NCBI GenBank assembly: GCA_900474095.1
Contig: UCOA01000099.1
Coordinates: 1 to 64,000, forward strand
Direction: 5' to 3'
DNA: 64,000 nt
DNA from: Hyphomicrobiales bacterium
Lineage (GTDB): Bacteria > Pseudomonadota > Alphaproteobacteria > Rhizobiales > Rhizobiaceae
A program made the position numbers and the translations under genes. Below are positions 37,196 through 46,300 of this stretch, one piece after another. Within the stretch, counting starts at the first letter, position 1. Every line of letters starts with the position of its first letter. The notes under the pieces were generated by a model that did not search any database, had not been told where the DNA came from, and saw only the letters and a program-made list of their open reading frames with translations.

Positions 37196-37620
37196 GATGA
37201 GAATTGACCTAAAATAAAAAAAAATCAATGAATTCTTAACCAAAGCCCAAGGGGAAGCGCAGACATGGTTAATTTCACCAATGCCTTATAGACGACTCGC
37301 GCATATTTCGAACTTTACCTGCCCCCAGATAACGGCTTTGTAAAAGCAACGTGATATTTTCATAAAATCAGCGAATGGCAATGTGAAAAAATGCAGGGGC
37401 TATTTCAATCGCCATAATATTTTGAATTCGTTATCTTAAATTTAGCAACAGACGATTCATCGATGGCCGCCGCGCTGACATCTCGCGACTTTCGACAGCA
37501 ATCAGGACATGCAGCGTGCAGCGCTGACGCGTTTGACGCTTAACCAGGTGAGCCAATCGAGCTAAATCCGTTTTTCTGTGGAAAACAGCGTCATACGCAT
37601 AAATTTTGTGCCATTTCGGC
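37196..37620. other. AT-rich intergenic region downstream of pleD
   Basis: About 425 bp, visibly more AT-rich than the flanking genes, with A/T runs at 37208-37240. Contains TTAACC (37236-37241) and GGTTAA (37268-37273), resembling CtrA half-sites, but not spaced as a standard TTAA-N7-TTAA pair. No gene is supported; the frame 37431-37637 has no ribosome binding site and overlaps the pleD stop. Confidence 0.45.
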
Positions 37621-38988
37621 TCAGGCCGCAGCGGCAACCACCTGGTTCCTGCCGTTGTTCTTGGCCTGGTAGAGCGCGGTGTCGGCGCGTTTCAACAATG
37701 CCTCCGGCGTGTCGCCCCCCGGATTGAGTGTGGCTATTCCAAGAGACGCGGTTATCGACAGAATAGTGTCGGCGTTCCGGAGAGAGAAAGGCCTGTCTTC
37801 GACGATCGTGCGCAGACGCTCGGCAATGGCGGCAGCGGCATCGGCGGGCGTATCCGGCATTACCAGAACGAATTCTTCGCCGCCAAACCGACATGCGAGA
37901 TCGGCGCCGCGCACTGTTGAGCGGACCCGGTGCGCAAATTCGCGCAGCACCTCGTCGCCGGCGTCATGTCCATGAGTATCGTTGACGCTCTTGAACCGGT
38001 CGATATCGGTGATGCAGATCGACAAGGGCCGGCCGCGGGCAATGGCACGATCGACCAGCAGCTTCAGATGACTGTCGAGATAACGGCGATTGTGCAGCCC
38101 GGTCAGCCCATCGGTGACCGCAAGCTCAATCGTCTGCTTGACGCTTGCCCGAAGCCGGTCGTTGCAGTGCTTGCGACGGATCTGGGTCAAACTGCGCGCA
38201 ACGAGCTCGTTGGGATCGACCGGACGCATCAGATAATCGGTGACGCCGAGATCGAGCGCGCGCACGACCATTTCCTCATGCCCCTGCTCGGCAACGAGCA
38301 AGAGCGGAATATAACGCGTGCGTTCCAGCGAGCGGAGCTGCGAGCAGAGCCGCAATGGATCGTAGTTGTCGAAATTCGAATTGACGATGACGAGATCGAA
38401 ACTGTTTTCGGCCGCCGCGAAAAGCGCCGCCTGCGGATCGGACATCGCCGTCACGCGAGCCACGGGCTGCAGCGCACGGGCAAGCCGCTCCTGAGAGCTG
38501 CCGCGGCCATCGACCAAGAGAACGTTGCCCAATTCATCGGGGCGGTCGGTAGACGCCAGATCCTGCAGGCCAACGTTATGGGCCGTCTCGGCGCGCAGAC
38601 GCAGCTCATCGCTGACGTTCTTCAGCCGCACGAGGCTCTTCACGCGAGACATCAGTTGCAGGTCGTTGACCGGCTTGGTGAGGAAATCATCGGCGCCGGC
38701 CTTCAGGCCGCGCACCCGGTCGGACGGCTGGTCGAGCGCCGTCACCATGACGACAGGGATGTGCGCCGTGCGAGAATTCGTCTTCAGGCGCTCACAGACT
38801 TCGAAACCGTCGATGCCGGGCATCATGATATCGAGCAGGATCAGATCGACCGGCTGCTGGTCACAGATTGCCAGCGCCTGATAACCGTCAGCGGCCGTCA
38901 GCACGTCGAAATACTCGGCCACGAGCCGCGCTTCGAGCAGCTTGACGTTGGCCGGGATGTCATCGACGACAAGAATACGCGCGGTCAT
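37621..38988 (-). CDS. pleD: PleD, response regulator / diguanylate cyclase
   Basis: Makes cyclic di-GMP when phosphorylated; controls polar development in Caulobacter. 455 aa from the ATG at 38988 (MTARILVVDDIPANVKLLEA), with AGGAAAG upstream; the frame to 39033 is not needed. First receiver domain (1-125) with D9, D10, phospho-acceptor D53 and K105; second, degenerate receiver domain (about 150-275); GGDEF domain from about 290 with the active site written GGEEF (369-373), a functional variant, and the inhibitory I-site R360-x-x-D363. Downstream of divK on the same strand. Confidence 0.96.
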   Translation of the reverse strand: MTARILVVDDIPANVKLLEARLVAEYFDVLTAADGYQALAICDQQPVDLILLDIMMPGIDGFEVCERLKTNSRTAHIPVVMVTALDQPSDRVRGLKAGADDFLTKPVNDLQLMSRVKSLVRLKNVSDELRLRAETAHNVGLQDLASTDRPDELGNVLLVDGRGSSQERLARALQPVARVTAMSDPQAALFAAAENSFDLVIVNSNFDNYDPLRLCSQLRSLERTRYIPLLLVAEQGHEEMVVRALDLGVTDYLMRPVDPNELVARSLTQIRRKHCNDRLRASVKQTIELAVTDGLTGLHNRRYLDSHLKLLVDRAIARGRPLSICITDIDRFKSVNDTHGHDAGDEVLREFAHRVRSTVRGADLACRFGGEEFVLVMPDTPADAAAAIAERLRTIVEDRPFSLRNADTILSITASLGIATLNPGGDTPEALLKRADTALYQAKNNGRNQVVAAAA

Positions 38989-39008
38989 GCAATCTTTCCT
39001 GCCATTGA

Positions 39009-39031
39009 GCGCTTGACGTTGCATCAAGCGC
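39009..39031. repeat. Hairpin between divK and pleD
   Basis: GCGCTTGA (39009-39016), loop CGTTGCA, TCAAGCGC (39024-39031): perfect 8-bp arms in the 85 bp gap. No U-tract; may be an mRNA-processing or attenuating structure between the two genes. Confidence 0.6.
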
Positions 39032-39073
39032 AAATCTCGTTAAAGCGGCTTCAGACAGCCGCTCGGCGCCGCG

Positions 39074-39445
39074 TCAGGCGTCGCCCAAATAAGTCTTGAT
39101 CGTTTCAATAAATTTCGGCACGGAGATCGGCTTGGAGACATAGGCCTCGCAGCCTCCCTGCCTGATCCGCTCCTCGTCGCCCTTCATGGCAAAAGCTGTG
39201 ACGGCAATGACGGGTATCACGTGCAGTTCATCATCTTCCTTCAGCCACTTGGTCACCTCAAGCCCGGAAACCTCCGGAAGCTGGATGTCCATCAAAATCA
39301 GGTCCGGGCGATGTTTTCGCGCAAGATCAAGGGCTTCCATACCATTGCGGGTCTGGATGGTCGTGTAACCGGACGCTTCGATCAGGTCACGAAAGAGCTT
39401 CATATTCAGCTCGTTATCTTCAACAATCATCACCTGCTTGGGCAT
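39074..39445 (-). CDS. divK: DivK, single-domain response regulator
   Basis: Cell-fate regulator receiving phosphate from PleC/DivJ-type kinases and controlling CtrA through DivL-CckA. 123 aa from the ATG at 39445 ([24 protein letters not shown]), with AAGGGA upstream. Receiver residues E9, D10, phospho-acceptor D53 ([13 protein letters not shown]), T in VIAVTAFAM and K in YVSKPISV are all present. [20 protein letters not shown] and [20 protein letters not shown] closely match Caulobacter DivK. Confidence 0.97.
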   Translation of the reverse strand: MPKQVMIVEDNELNMKLFRDLIEASGYTTIQTRNGMEALDLARKHRPDLILMDIQLPEVSGLEVTKWLKEDDELHVIPVIAVTAFAMKGDEERIRQGGCEAYVSKPISVPKFIETIKTYLGDA

Positions 39446-39573
39446 TTCGATCCCTTGTTTTGCGGCTCCGGCTTGCAAGCCCGGCGCATCCAGATAAGTT
39501 GCGCGCGGATGATTTCACCTGTTCCCGGAAACCTGACGCTAAAGCTATTTGGTTGAAAAACAGGTAATATTCG

Positions 39574-39885
39574 GTGAAAAAATCACCGGAAGGAAAGATA
39601 GGACAAAGGCCTTTGACACGCGCAGAAGAAACAGCGATCGCCGTCCTCACATGGCTGGCAAACGAGCCGGAGCTGCTTGGACGTTTCCTGGCATTGACGG
39701 GAACCGATGCATCGTCCTTGCGGCATGCTGCAGCCGATCCCGGCTTTCTGGCGGGCGTTGTCGATTTCCTGATGGGCCACGAACCGACGCTGCTTTCCTT
39801 CTGCGCGGCAACCGGCACACCGCCCGAAGACGTCGTGCGCGCGCATATGGTTCTGTCCGGCCCCGACAATCCGGGAGATCTCTGA
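39574..39885 (+). CDS. DUF3572 family protein
   Basis: 103 aa from a GTG at 39574. Helical soluble protein: AEETAIAVLTWLANEPELLGRFLALTGTD, AAADPGFLAGVVDFLMGHEPTLLSFCAATG and DVVRAHMVLSGP. The pattern fits DUF3572, an alphaproteobacterial family of unknown function that is regularly next to divK, as here. Divergent from divK; next gene starts 2 nt after its stop. Confidence 0.85.
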   Translation: MKKSPEGKIGQRPLTRAEETAIAVLTWLANEPELLGRFLALTGTDASSLRHAAADPGFLAGVVDFLMGHEPTLLSFCAATGTPPEDVVRAHMVLSGPDNPGDL

Positions 39886-39887
39886 CG

Positions 39888-40529
39888 GTGACGAATGAGC
39901 TCTCCCTGGATCACGTCCGGCTGACGAACCGGCCGCTGATCGTCTGCGACATCGACGAGGTGGTGCTCGAATTCCTGACGCCGTTCCGCGATTTCCTGCG
40001 CGCGTCCGGCCGCGACCTCTTGCCACGATCGTTCCGCCTGCATGGCAATATCGTGCTGATCGAAAGCGGCGAGACGGTCGCCGACGACCTTGTTTCGGCC
40101 TTGCAGGAGGAATTCTTCTTGCGCCAGGCGGACTGGCAGACACCCGCCGCGCTCGCTGTCGAGACGCTGGCCGGACTCGCCCAAGAGGCGGACATCGTTT
40201 TCCTCACGGCCATGCCGCCGCGGCACGCTGCCGTTCGCCGCGCCCTGCTCGACCGTTTCAGTCTCCACTATCCGCTGGTTGCCACCGAGGACGCGAAAGG
40301 TCTCGTCGTCAAGCGACTGCACGCCGGACGCAAGCTTCCCTTCGCTTTCATCGACGATATCTCGCATAACCTGCATTCCGTTCGCGAACATGCTCCGGAC
40401 TGTCTTCTCGTCAATCTCATGATCAATGCAGATTTCCGACCGCTGGCACCGGATCCCGGGAAAGGCGTCACCAAAGCCCGCGACTGGACGGACGTGGCGC
40501 AGATTATCCGCGCACATATTTCCCGCTAG
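39888..40529 (+). CDS. HAD-like hydrolase domain protein
   Basis: 213 aa from a GTG at 39888, with GGGAGA upstream, following the DUF3572 stop by 2 nt. HAD-type motifs: I is RPLIVCDIDEVVLEFL (D21, D23), II is VFLTAMPPRH (Thr/Ser-like), III is the Lys in AKGLVVKRL, and IV is FAFIDDISHN. Catalytic residues look intact, so phosphatase activity is plausible; substrate unknown. The open frame runs back to 39549 inside the DUF3572 gene in another frame, which is not a likely start. Confidence 0.75.
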   Translation: MTNELSLDHVRLTNRPLIVCDIDEVVLEFLTPFRDFLRASGRDLLPRSFRLHGNIVLIESGETVADDLVSALQEEFFLRQADWQTPAALAVETLAGLAQEADIVFLTAMPPRHAAVRRALLDRFSLHYPLVATEDAKGLVVKRLHAGRKLPFAFIDDISHNLHSVREHAPDCLLVNLMINADFRPLAPDPGKGVTKARDWTDVAQIIRAHISR

Positions 40530-40546
40530 CTTCCGTGTCGTTTCCA

Positions 40547-40648
40547 TTAGCGTAGCTCCAGACGCATCAGCGGGCGCCCATCCTTGCGCTTGGCCACCTC
40601 CGCAAAGCCGGGCTCCAGCGGCCGTGCTTCGAAATCTTCCGGCGTCAC
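40547..40648 (-). CDS. Possible short protein (33-35 aa), divergent from dinB
   Basis: A short frame that simple length filters omit. It reads TPEDFEARPLEPGFAEVAK and ends RPLMRLELR, a composition typical of real protein. AAAGGA lies seven bases before the GTG at 40648; an earlier GTG at 40654 would add two residues, and an in-frame stop closes the frame a few codons further. It lies between the HAD-like gene and dinB, close to the LexA box. Could be chance; homologues would decide. Confidence 0.4.
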   Translation of the reverse strand: MTPEDFEARPLEPGFAEVAKRKDGRPLMRLELR

Positions 40649-40666
40649 GTACACTTCCTTTTCGTC

Positions 40667-40716
40667 TTGAGACTCGGAAGTTTACGGCGTAATCTCGCCG
40701 TGTTCAATATTTGTTC
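40667..40716 (+). promoter_or_regulatory. SOS-regulated promoter of dinB with LexA box
   Basis: TTGAGA (40667-40672), 17 bp, TAATCT (40690-40695), then GTTC-N7-GTTC at 40702-40716, the alphaproteobacterial LexA box, lying on the predicted transcription start. The ATG follows 5 nt after the box, with no Shine-Dalgarno sequence. Confidence 0.85.
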
Positions 40717-40721
40717 TCACC

Positions 40722-42011
40722 ATGACCGCGAACGAGGCTGCTATTCCGGGATTTTGCCGCGACTGCTTGCAACAGGCGACGACCGGACGACGGTGCACCG
40801 CATGCGGCAGTCCGCGCCTGCTTTACCACGCCGAGCTTCATCATCTGACGCTTGCCCATGTCGATTGCGACGCCTTCTATGCCTCGGTTGAGAAACGCGA
40901 CAATCCGGAGCTCGCCGACAAGCCGGTGATCATCGGCGGCGGCAAGCGCGGCGTCGTTTCGACCGCCTGCTACATAGCCCGCATCCACGGCGTGCGTTCC
41001 GCCATGCCCATGTTCAAGGCGTTGGAGGCCTGTCCGCAGGCGATCGTCATCAAGCCGGATATGGAAAAATATGTGCGGGTGGGCCGGCAGGTGCGCACGC
41101 TGATGCAGGAGCTGACGCCGCTGGTCCAGCCGCTGTCGATCGACGAAGCCTTCCTGGAGCTCAAGGGAACGGAGCGACTGCATCACGATCCCCCTGCCCG
41201 GACGCTGGCAAAATTCGCCCGCCGCGTCGAGCAGGAGGTCGGCATCACCGTCTCGGTCGGCCTCTCCTATTGCAAGTTTCTCGCCAAGGTCGCCTCCGAC
41301 CTGCAGAAACCCCGCGGCTTTTCGGTCATCGGCGCTGCCGAGGCTTTGAACTTCTTGAAGGAGAAGCCGGTCACGCTGATCTGGGGTGTCGGCAAGGCGT
41401 TTGCCACGACGCTCGAGCGCGACGGCATCCGCACTATAGGCCAGTTGCAGACAATGGAAGAAACCGAGCTGATGAAGCGCTATGGCACGATGGGCCAGCG
41501 CCTCTATCGGCTTTCGCGCGGGCAGGACGAGCGCACGGTCGAAATCAACGGTGAAGCGAAGAGCGTTTCGTCGGAAACGACCTTCAATGACGACCTCTGC
41601 GACTATGACGATCTGGTTTCGCATCTGCGCCGACTGAGCGAACAGGTGGCGCACCGCCTGCGGAAAGCCGATGTCGCCGGCCAGACCGTCGTGCTGAAGC
41701 TGAAGACCGCCGACTTCAAGACCAGGACGCGCAACCGCCGCCTCGACAGCCCGACCCAGCTAGCCGACCGCGTCTTCCGCACGGGCATGCAACTGCTCGA
41801 CAGGGAAACCGACGGTACGAAATTCCGCCTGATCGGCATCGGAGTCACCGATCTTTCCGACACCGGCCTTGCCGACCCGCCCGACTTGGTGGATGCCCAG
41901 GCGACGCGCCGCGCTGCGGCGGAAGCCGCGATCAACGTGCTGCGCGACAAGTTCGGCAAGGCGACGGTCGAGACCGGCTACACCTTCGGCAAGGGCCGGC
42001 GCGAAAAATAG
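40722..42011 (+). CDS. dinB: DNA polymerase IV (DinB), with N-terminal zinc-finger-like extension
   Basis: Error-prone Y-family lesion-bypass polymerase. 429 aa. Catalytic core: [12 protein letters not shown] with D48 and D50, the SIDEAFLEL motif near 138-146 with the third acidic residue, the [14 protein letters not shown]-type block ([18 protein letters not shown]), and the thumb and little finger domains to about 390. Unlike E. coli DinB it starts with a 40-residue extension carrying C12-x2-C15 and C25-x2-C28 (CRDC, CTAC), a putative zinc ribbon. Controlled by the LexA box just upstream. Confidence 0.95.
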   Translation: MTANEAAIPGFCRDCLQQATTGRRCTACGSPRLLYHAELHHLTLAHVDCDAFYASVEKRDNPELADKPVIIGGGKRGVVSTACYIARIHGVRSAMPMFKALEACPQAIVIKPDMEKYVRVGRQVRTLMQELTPLVQPLSIDEAFLELKGTERLHHDPPARTLAKFARRVEQEVGITVSVGLSYCKFLAKVASDLQKPRGFSVIGAAEALNFLKEKPVTLIWGVGKAFATTLERDGIRTIGQLQTMEETELMKRYGTMGQRLYRLSRGQDERTVEINGEAKSVSSETTFNDDLCDYDDLVSHLRRLSEQVAHRLRKADVAGQTVVLKLKTADFKTRTRNRRLDSPTQLADRVFRTGMQLLDRETDGTKFRLIGIGVTDLSDTGLADPPDLVDAQATRRAAAEAAINVLRDKFGKATVETGYTFGKGRREK

Positions 42012-42108
42012 TCAATGCAATGCTGCGCGTGTTCCGCCCGGAACAGCAAAGTTTCCTTAAATCTCTCAGGCTACGCTCATCGTTCGTTTCCCGCGTCCGG
42101 ATGTATCC

Positions 42109-43338
42109 ATGGTTTTGCGTATTACATTGGGCATCGGTCTTGCTCTCGCCATGTCCGCCAGCACCGTGCTGGCGGCCGGCGCACAGGCCCCGCTGCAGAT
42201 CGTCGTCTCCAAGGACCAGCAGTCGCTCGTCGTCTATGATGGCGACACGGTGGTTGCGACCTCAAACGTTTCGACCGGCAAGGCCGGCCATGCGACGCCG
42301 ACCGGCATTTTCTCCATTCTGGAAAAGCGCCGCTTCCACAAGTCGAACATCTATTCGAATGCACCGATGCCCTTCATGCAGCGACTGACATGGTCGGGCA
42401 TCGCTCTGCATGCGTCGAATCACGTGCCGGATTATCCTGCGTCCCACGGCTGTGTGCGCATGCCGGACGATTTCGCCAGGCAGTTGTTCAAGATGACCGA
42501 TCGCGGCCTGCATGTGCTGATCTCCGATCGTCAGCTGACGCCGGTTGCCATTGCCGATCCCTTCCTCTTTCAGCCGGCAGTCATCGAGCCCGTTTTGCTA
42601 TCGGATGTCACGTTGCGGCCCAGCGTCTCGCAAGTTCACACGAAAACAGTTGAAGTCGCGACGATACAGCCGGAACCCGCCAAAACCGCGCCGGTCGAAA
42701 CCGAACGGGAGCCGCCGATCCGCATGCTGATTACCCGTCGCGGCCAGCGGGAAATCACGCACGATGTCCAGACGCTGCTCAACGCCTTGGGCTATGCCGC
42801 GGGAATCGCCGACGGCTATCTCGGCGCACAGACCTTGGAGGCCATCAGGGCCTTCCAGACAGCGGAAAAGCTCGCCATCGACAGCAAGATGACGCCCGCC
42901 TTTGTGGAAGCCCTCTATGCCAAGGCCGGCAAGGGCAAGCCGCCGAATGGCCAGCTGCTGGTGCGCCGTAGTTTCGAGCCGCTGTTCGAAACGCCCGTGG
43001 TGATCGCCCAGCCTGAGATCGCGCTCGGCACGCATTTCCTGCAGTTCCAGGACATCGACTCCTCCACCGGCAAGGGCGAGTGGTTCGCCATGACACTCGA
43101 CAACGCGCTGCCCGGCCCGATGAAGAAACGGCTCGGGATTACCCTGGAAGAGGATGCTATGGCGTTCAATGCCGTCCAGCGCACGATGGGCCGCATCACG
43201 ATTCCGGACGATGCCCGCCAGCGGATCAACGAGCTGCTGACCGAAGGATCGTCGCTGACCATATCCGACCTGGGCCTGGGACAGGAAACCGGCGACGGAA
43301 CCGATTTCGTGACGATCACGCGCGCCCCGAAATACTGA
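42109..43338 (+). CDS. L,D-transpeptidase with peptidoglycan-binding domain
   Basis: Cross-links peptidoglycan via 3-3 bonds or attaches proteins to it; exported (signal peptide 1-24, ending VLA-AGA). 409 aa. YkuD domain at about 28-140 with GIALHAS (H101), the catalytic S112-H113-G-C115-V-R motif and MPDDF. A peptidoglycan-binding-like domain spans about 208-265 (THDVQTLLNALGYAAGIADGYLGAQTLEAIRAFQ). The C-terminal third (270-409) is without a recognised domain. No LexA box was seen. Faces dnaE tail to tail, 19 bp apart. Confidence 0.92.
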   Translation: MVLRITLGIGLALAMSASTVLAAGAQAPLQIVVSKDQQSLVVYDGDTVVATSNVSTGKAGHATPTGIFSILEKRRFHKSNIYSNAPMPFMQRLTWSGIALHASNHVPDYPASHGCVRMPDDFARQLFKMTDRGLHVLISDRQLTPVAIADPFLFQPAVIEPVLLSDVTLRPSVSQVHTKTVEVATIQPEPAKTAPVETEREPPIRMLITRRGQREITHDVQTLLNALGYAAGIADGYLGAQTLEAIRAFQTAEKLAIDSKMTPAFVEALYAKAGKGKPPNGQLLVRRSFEPLFETPVVIAQPEIALGTHFLQFQDIDSSTGKGEWFAMTLDNALPGPMKKRLGITLEEDAMAFNAVQRTMGRITIPDDARQRINELLTEGSSLTISDLGLGQETGDGTDFVTITRAPKY

Positions 43339-43357
43339 GCCGAACTGCGGCTTTCCG

Positions 43358-46300
43358 TTACACCAGTTCGACGTCGATCACGCCAGGCGCTGTTCGGAGC
43401 GCCGCCGCGATCTCGGTCGAAATGCGGTATTTATCGCTGAGTTCGACCTCGATCTCGCGCTGGCCATTGTCCTTGATGACGATGAAGGACACGAGCCCGT
43501 CGCCCCTGGTGTTCAGATGCGTGGCGACGGAGCGCAAGGGTCCGGCATCGCGGACATAGACGCGCAGCGCCTTCTGCAGCTGCAGCGAGCGTTCCTCGAG
43601 CGATTGCAGTGTCTGGATCCGCAGGCCAATGCCTTCCGGCCGCTCTTCGGCCTGCACGGTCATCACCAGCGACTTGCCGGGTTCGAGCAGGTCGCGATAC
43701 TGGTTGAGCGCTTCCGAAAACAGCACCGCTTCGAACTGGCCGGTCGAATCGGAAAAGGCGATGATGCCCATCTTGTTGCCGGTGCGGGTTTTGCGTTCCT
43801 GCTTCGACGTCACTGTTCCCGCAAGCCGGCCGGCAGTCGCGCCTTTTTTCACGGAGGCAGCGAAATCGGCGAAGGTCTGGACACGGATCTTGGCGAGCAG
43901 GTCGTTATAGGTGTCGAGCGGATGGGCGGAGAGGTAGAAGCCCAGCACCTGGAACTCGCGGTGCAGCTTTTCCGACGCCAGCCAGGGCGCATAGGCCGGC
44001 AGGCTGATCTTTTCCGGGCCGGTTGCCGCCCCTGCTCCGAACATGTCGCTCTGGCCGCTGACCTTGTTGGCCTGCGCGATCTGCGCAAAACCGAGGATGC
44101 GGTCGAGCCCGCCCACGAGTTCGGCGCGGTCGTAGCCGAAACAATCGAAGGCGCCGGCGCAAATGAGGCTTTCGAAGACCCGGCGATTGAGAAGTTTTGG
44201 ATCGATCCGGAGGCAGAAGTCTTCGAGACTGGCAAAGGGTTCGTTGCCGCGCACCTCGACGATGTGATCGACCGCAGCCTCGCCGACGCCCTTGATGGCG
44301 GCCAGCGAATAATAGATGCGGTTGTCACCCGTCTCGAACCGCCGGAACGACGACTGGACCGATGGCGGGGTCACGGCGATGCCAAGACGGGCTGCATCCT
44401 GGCGAAAATCGTTGATCTTGTCGGTGTTCGACATGTCGAGCGTCATCGACGCGGCGAGGAACTCGACCGGGTAGTGCGCCTTCAGATAGGCCGTCTGGTA
44501 GGAGACGATGGCATAGGCAGCCGCATGCGACTTGTTGAAGCCGTAGTTGGCGAATTTGGCCAGGAGATCGAAGATCATGTCGGACTGCGCCTTAGAGACG
44601 CCATTGGCGACGGCGCCGTCGACGAAACGGGCCCGCTGCTTGTCCATCTCCTCCTTGATCTTCTTGCCCATGGCGCGGCGTAGTAGGTCGGCTTCGCCGA
44701 GCGAATAGCCTGACAGGACCTGGGCGATCTGCATCACCTGTTCCTGATAGACGATGACGCCCTGCGTTTCCTTCAGAAGATAGTCGATCTTCGGATGGAT
44801 CGATTCGATCTCTTCTTCGCCATGCTTGCGGGCGTTGTAGACCGGAATGTTTTCCATCGGGCCGGGGCGATAGAGCGCCACAAGCGCGATGATGTCCTCG
44901 ATGCAGTCCGGCCGCATGCCGATCAGCGCCTTGCGCATGCCGGCGCTTTCCACCTGGAACACGCCGACCGTGTCGCCTTTAGACAGCATCTCGTAGGTTA
45001 TCTGATCGTCCAGCGGCAGCGCTTCGAGCTTCACCTCGATGCCGCGCTTGGCGATGAAATCGACGGCGACCTTGAGCACCGTCAGCGTCTTCAGGCCGAG
45101 GAAGTCGAACTTTACCAGACCTGCCTGCTCCACCCATTTCATGTTGAACTGGGTGACCGGCATGTCCGAGCGCGGATCGCGGTACATCGGCACGAGTTGC
45201 GACAGCGGCCGGTCGCCGATAACGATGCCGGCGGCGTGGGTCGAGGCGTGGCGGTAGAGGCCCTCGATCTTTTGGGCGATATCCAGAAGGCGGCCGATCA
45301 CCGGCTCCTTGTCGACCTCTTCCTGGAAACGCGGCTCCTCCTCGATCGCCTTCGACAGAGGCGTCGGATTGGCCGGATTGTTCGGCACAAGCTTGCAGAT
45401 CTTGTCGACCTGGCCATAGGGCATTTCGAGCACGCGGCCGACGTCGCGCAAGGCGGCACGCGCCTGCAGCGATCCGAAGGTGATGATCTGCGCCACTTGC
45501 TCGCGGCCATATTTGCGCTGGACGTAGCGGATCACTTCTTCGCGGCGGTCCTGGCAGAAATCGATGTCGAAGTCGGGCATCGAGACGCGGTCCGGATTGA
45601 GGAAGCGCTCGAACAGTAGCGAGAAACGCAGGGGATCGACGTCGGTGATGGTCAGCGCATAGGCGACCAGCGAACCCGCCCCCGACCCGCGGCCCGGGCC
45701 AACCGGGATATCCTGAAGCTTCGCCCATTTGATGAAGTCGGCAACAATCAGGAAGTAGCCCGGGAACTTCATGTTCTCGATGACGCCGAGCTCGAAATCG
45801 AGCCGCTCGCGATAGTCCGTCTCGGTGTAGCCGGGCGATAGCCCGAGCTTCTGGAGCCGGTCATCCAGGCCTTCGACGGCCTGGCGGCGCAGTTCAAGCG
45901 CCTCGGCGCGCTCGGCTTCCTTCGGATCGCCCGAAGCGCCGGTGAAGCGCGGCAGGATCGGTCCGCGCGTCTTCAGCACGAAAGAGCATCGCCTGGCGAT
46001 CTCGATCGTGTTGTCCAGCGCCTCCGGCAAGTCGGCAAACAGCGCCGCCATGTCCTGGCGGTTTTTCAGATAATGGTCCGGCGTCAAGCGGAAGCGACTG
46101 TCGTCCGAAACCATCGCATTGTGCGCGACGGCCATCAGGGCATCATGCGCGTCGAATTCAGCCGGCGACGGAAAGAACGGCTCATTCGTCGCCACCAGCG
46201 GCAGTTCGAGCTTGTAGGCGAGATCGATGACCCGGCCTTCGTGCCGGCGATCATATTTTCCGTGACGCTGCAGTTCGACGTAGAGCCGGTTGCCAAACAG

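Noticed and set aside
37028-37243. 71-codon frame overlapping the candidate small RNA, with four cysteines
   Set aside because: It would have to be read through the terminator hairpin, whose arms encode its last residues; stem complementarity explains the sequence better. Left open as a weak alternative.
37431-37637. 68-codon minus-strand frame after pleD
   Set aside because: No ribosome binding site, overlaps the pleD stop, and has no recognisable composition or domain.
43517-44683. Plus-strand frames opposite dnaE (43517-44683, 44795-45619, 46073-47290)
   Set aside because: All are antisense to conserved DnaE domains and resemble other shadows (His/Arg/Gly-rich).
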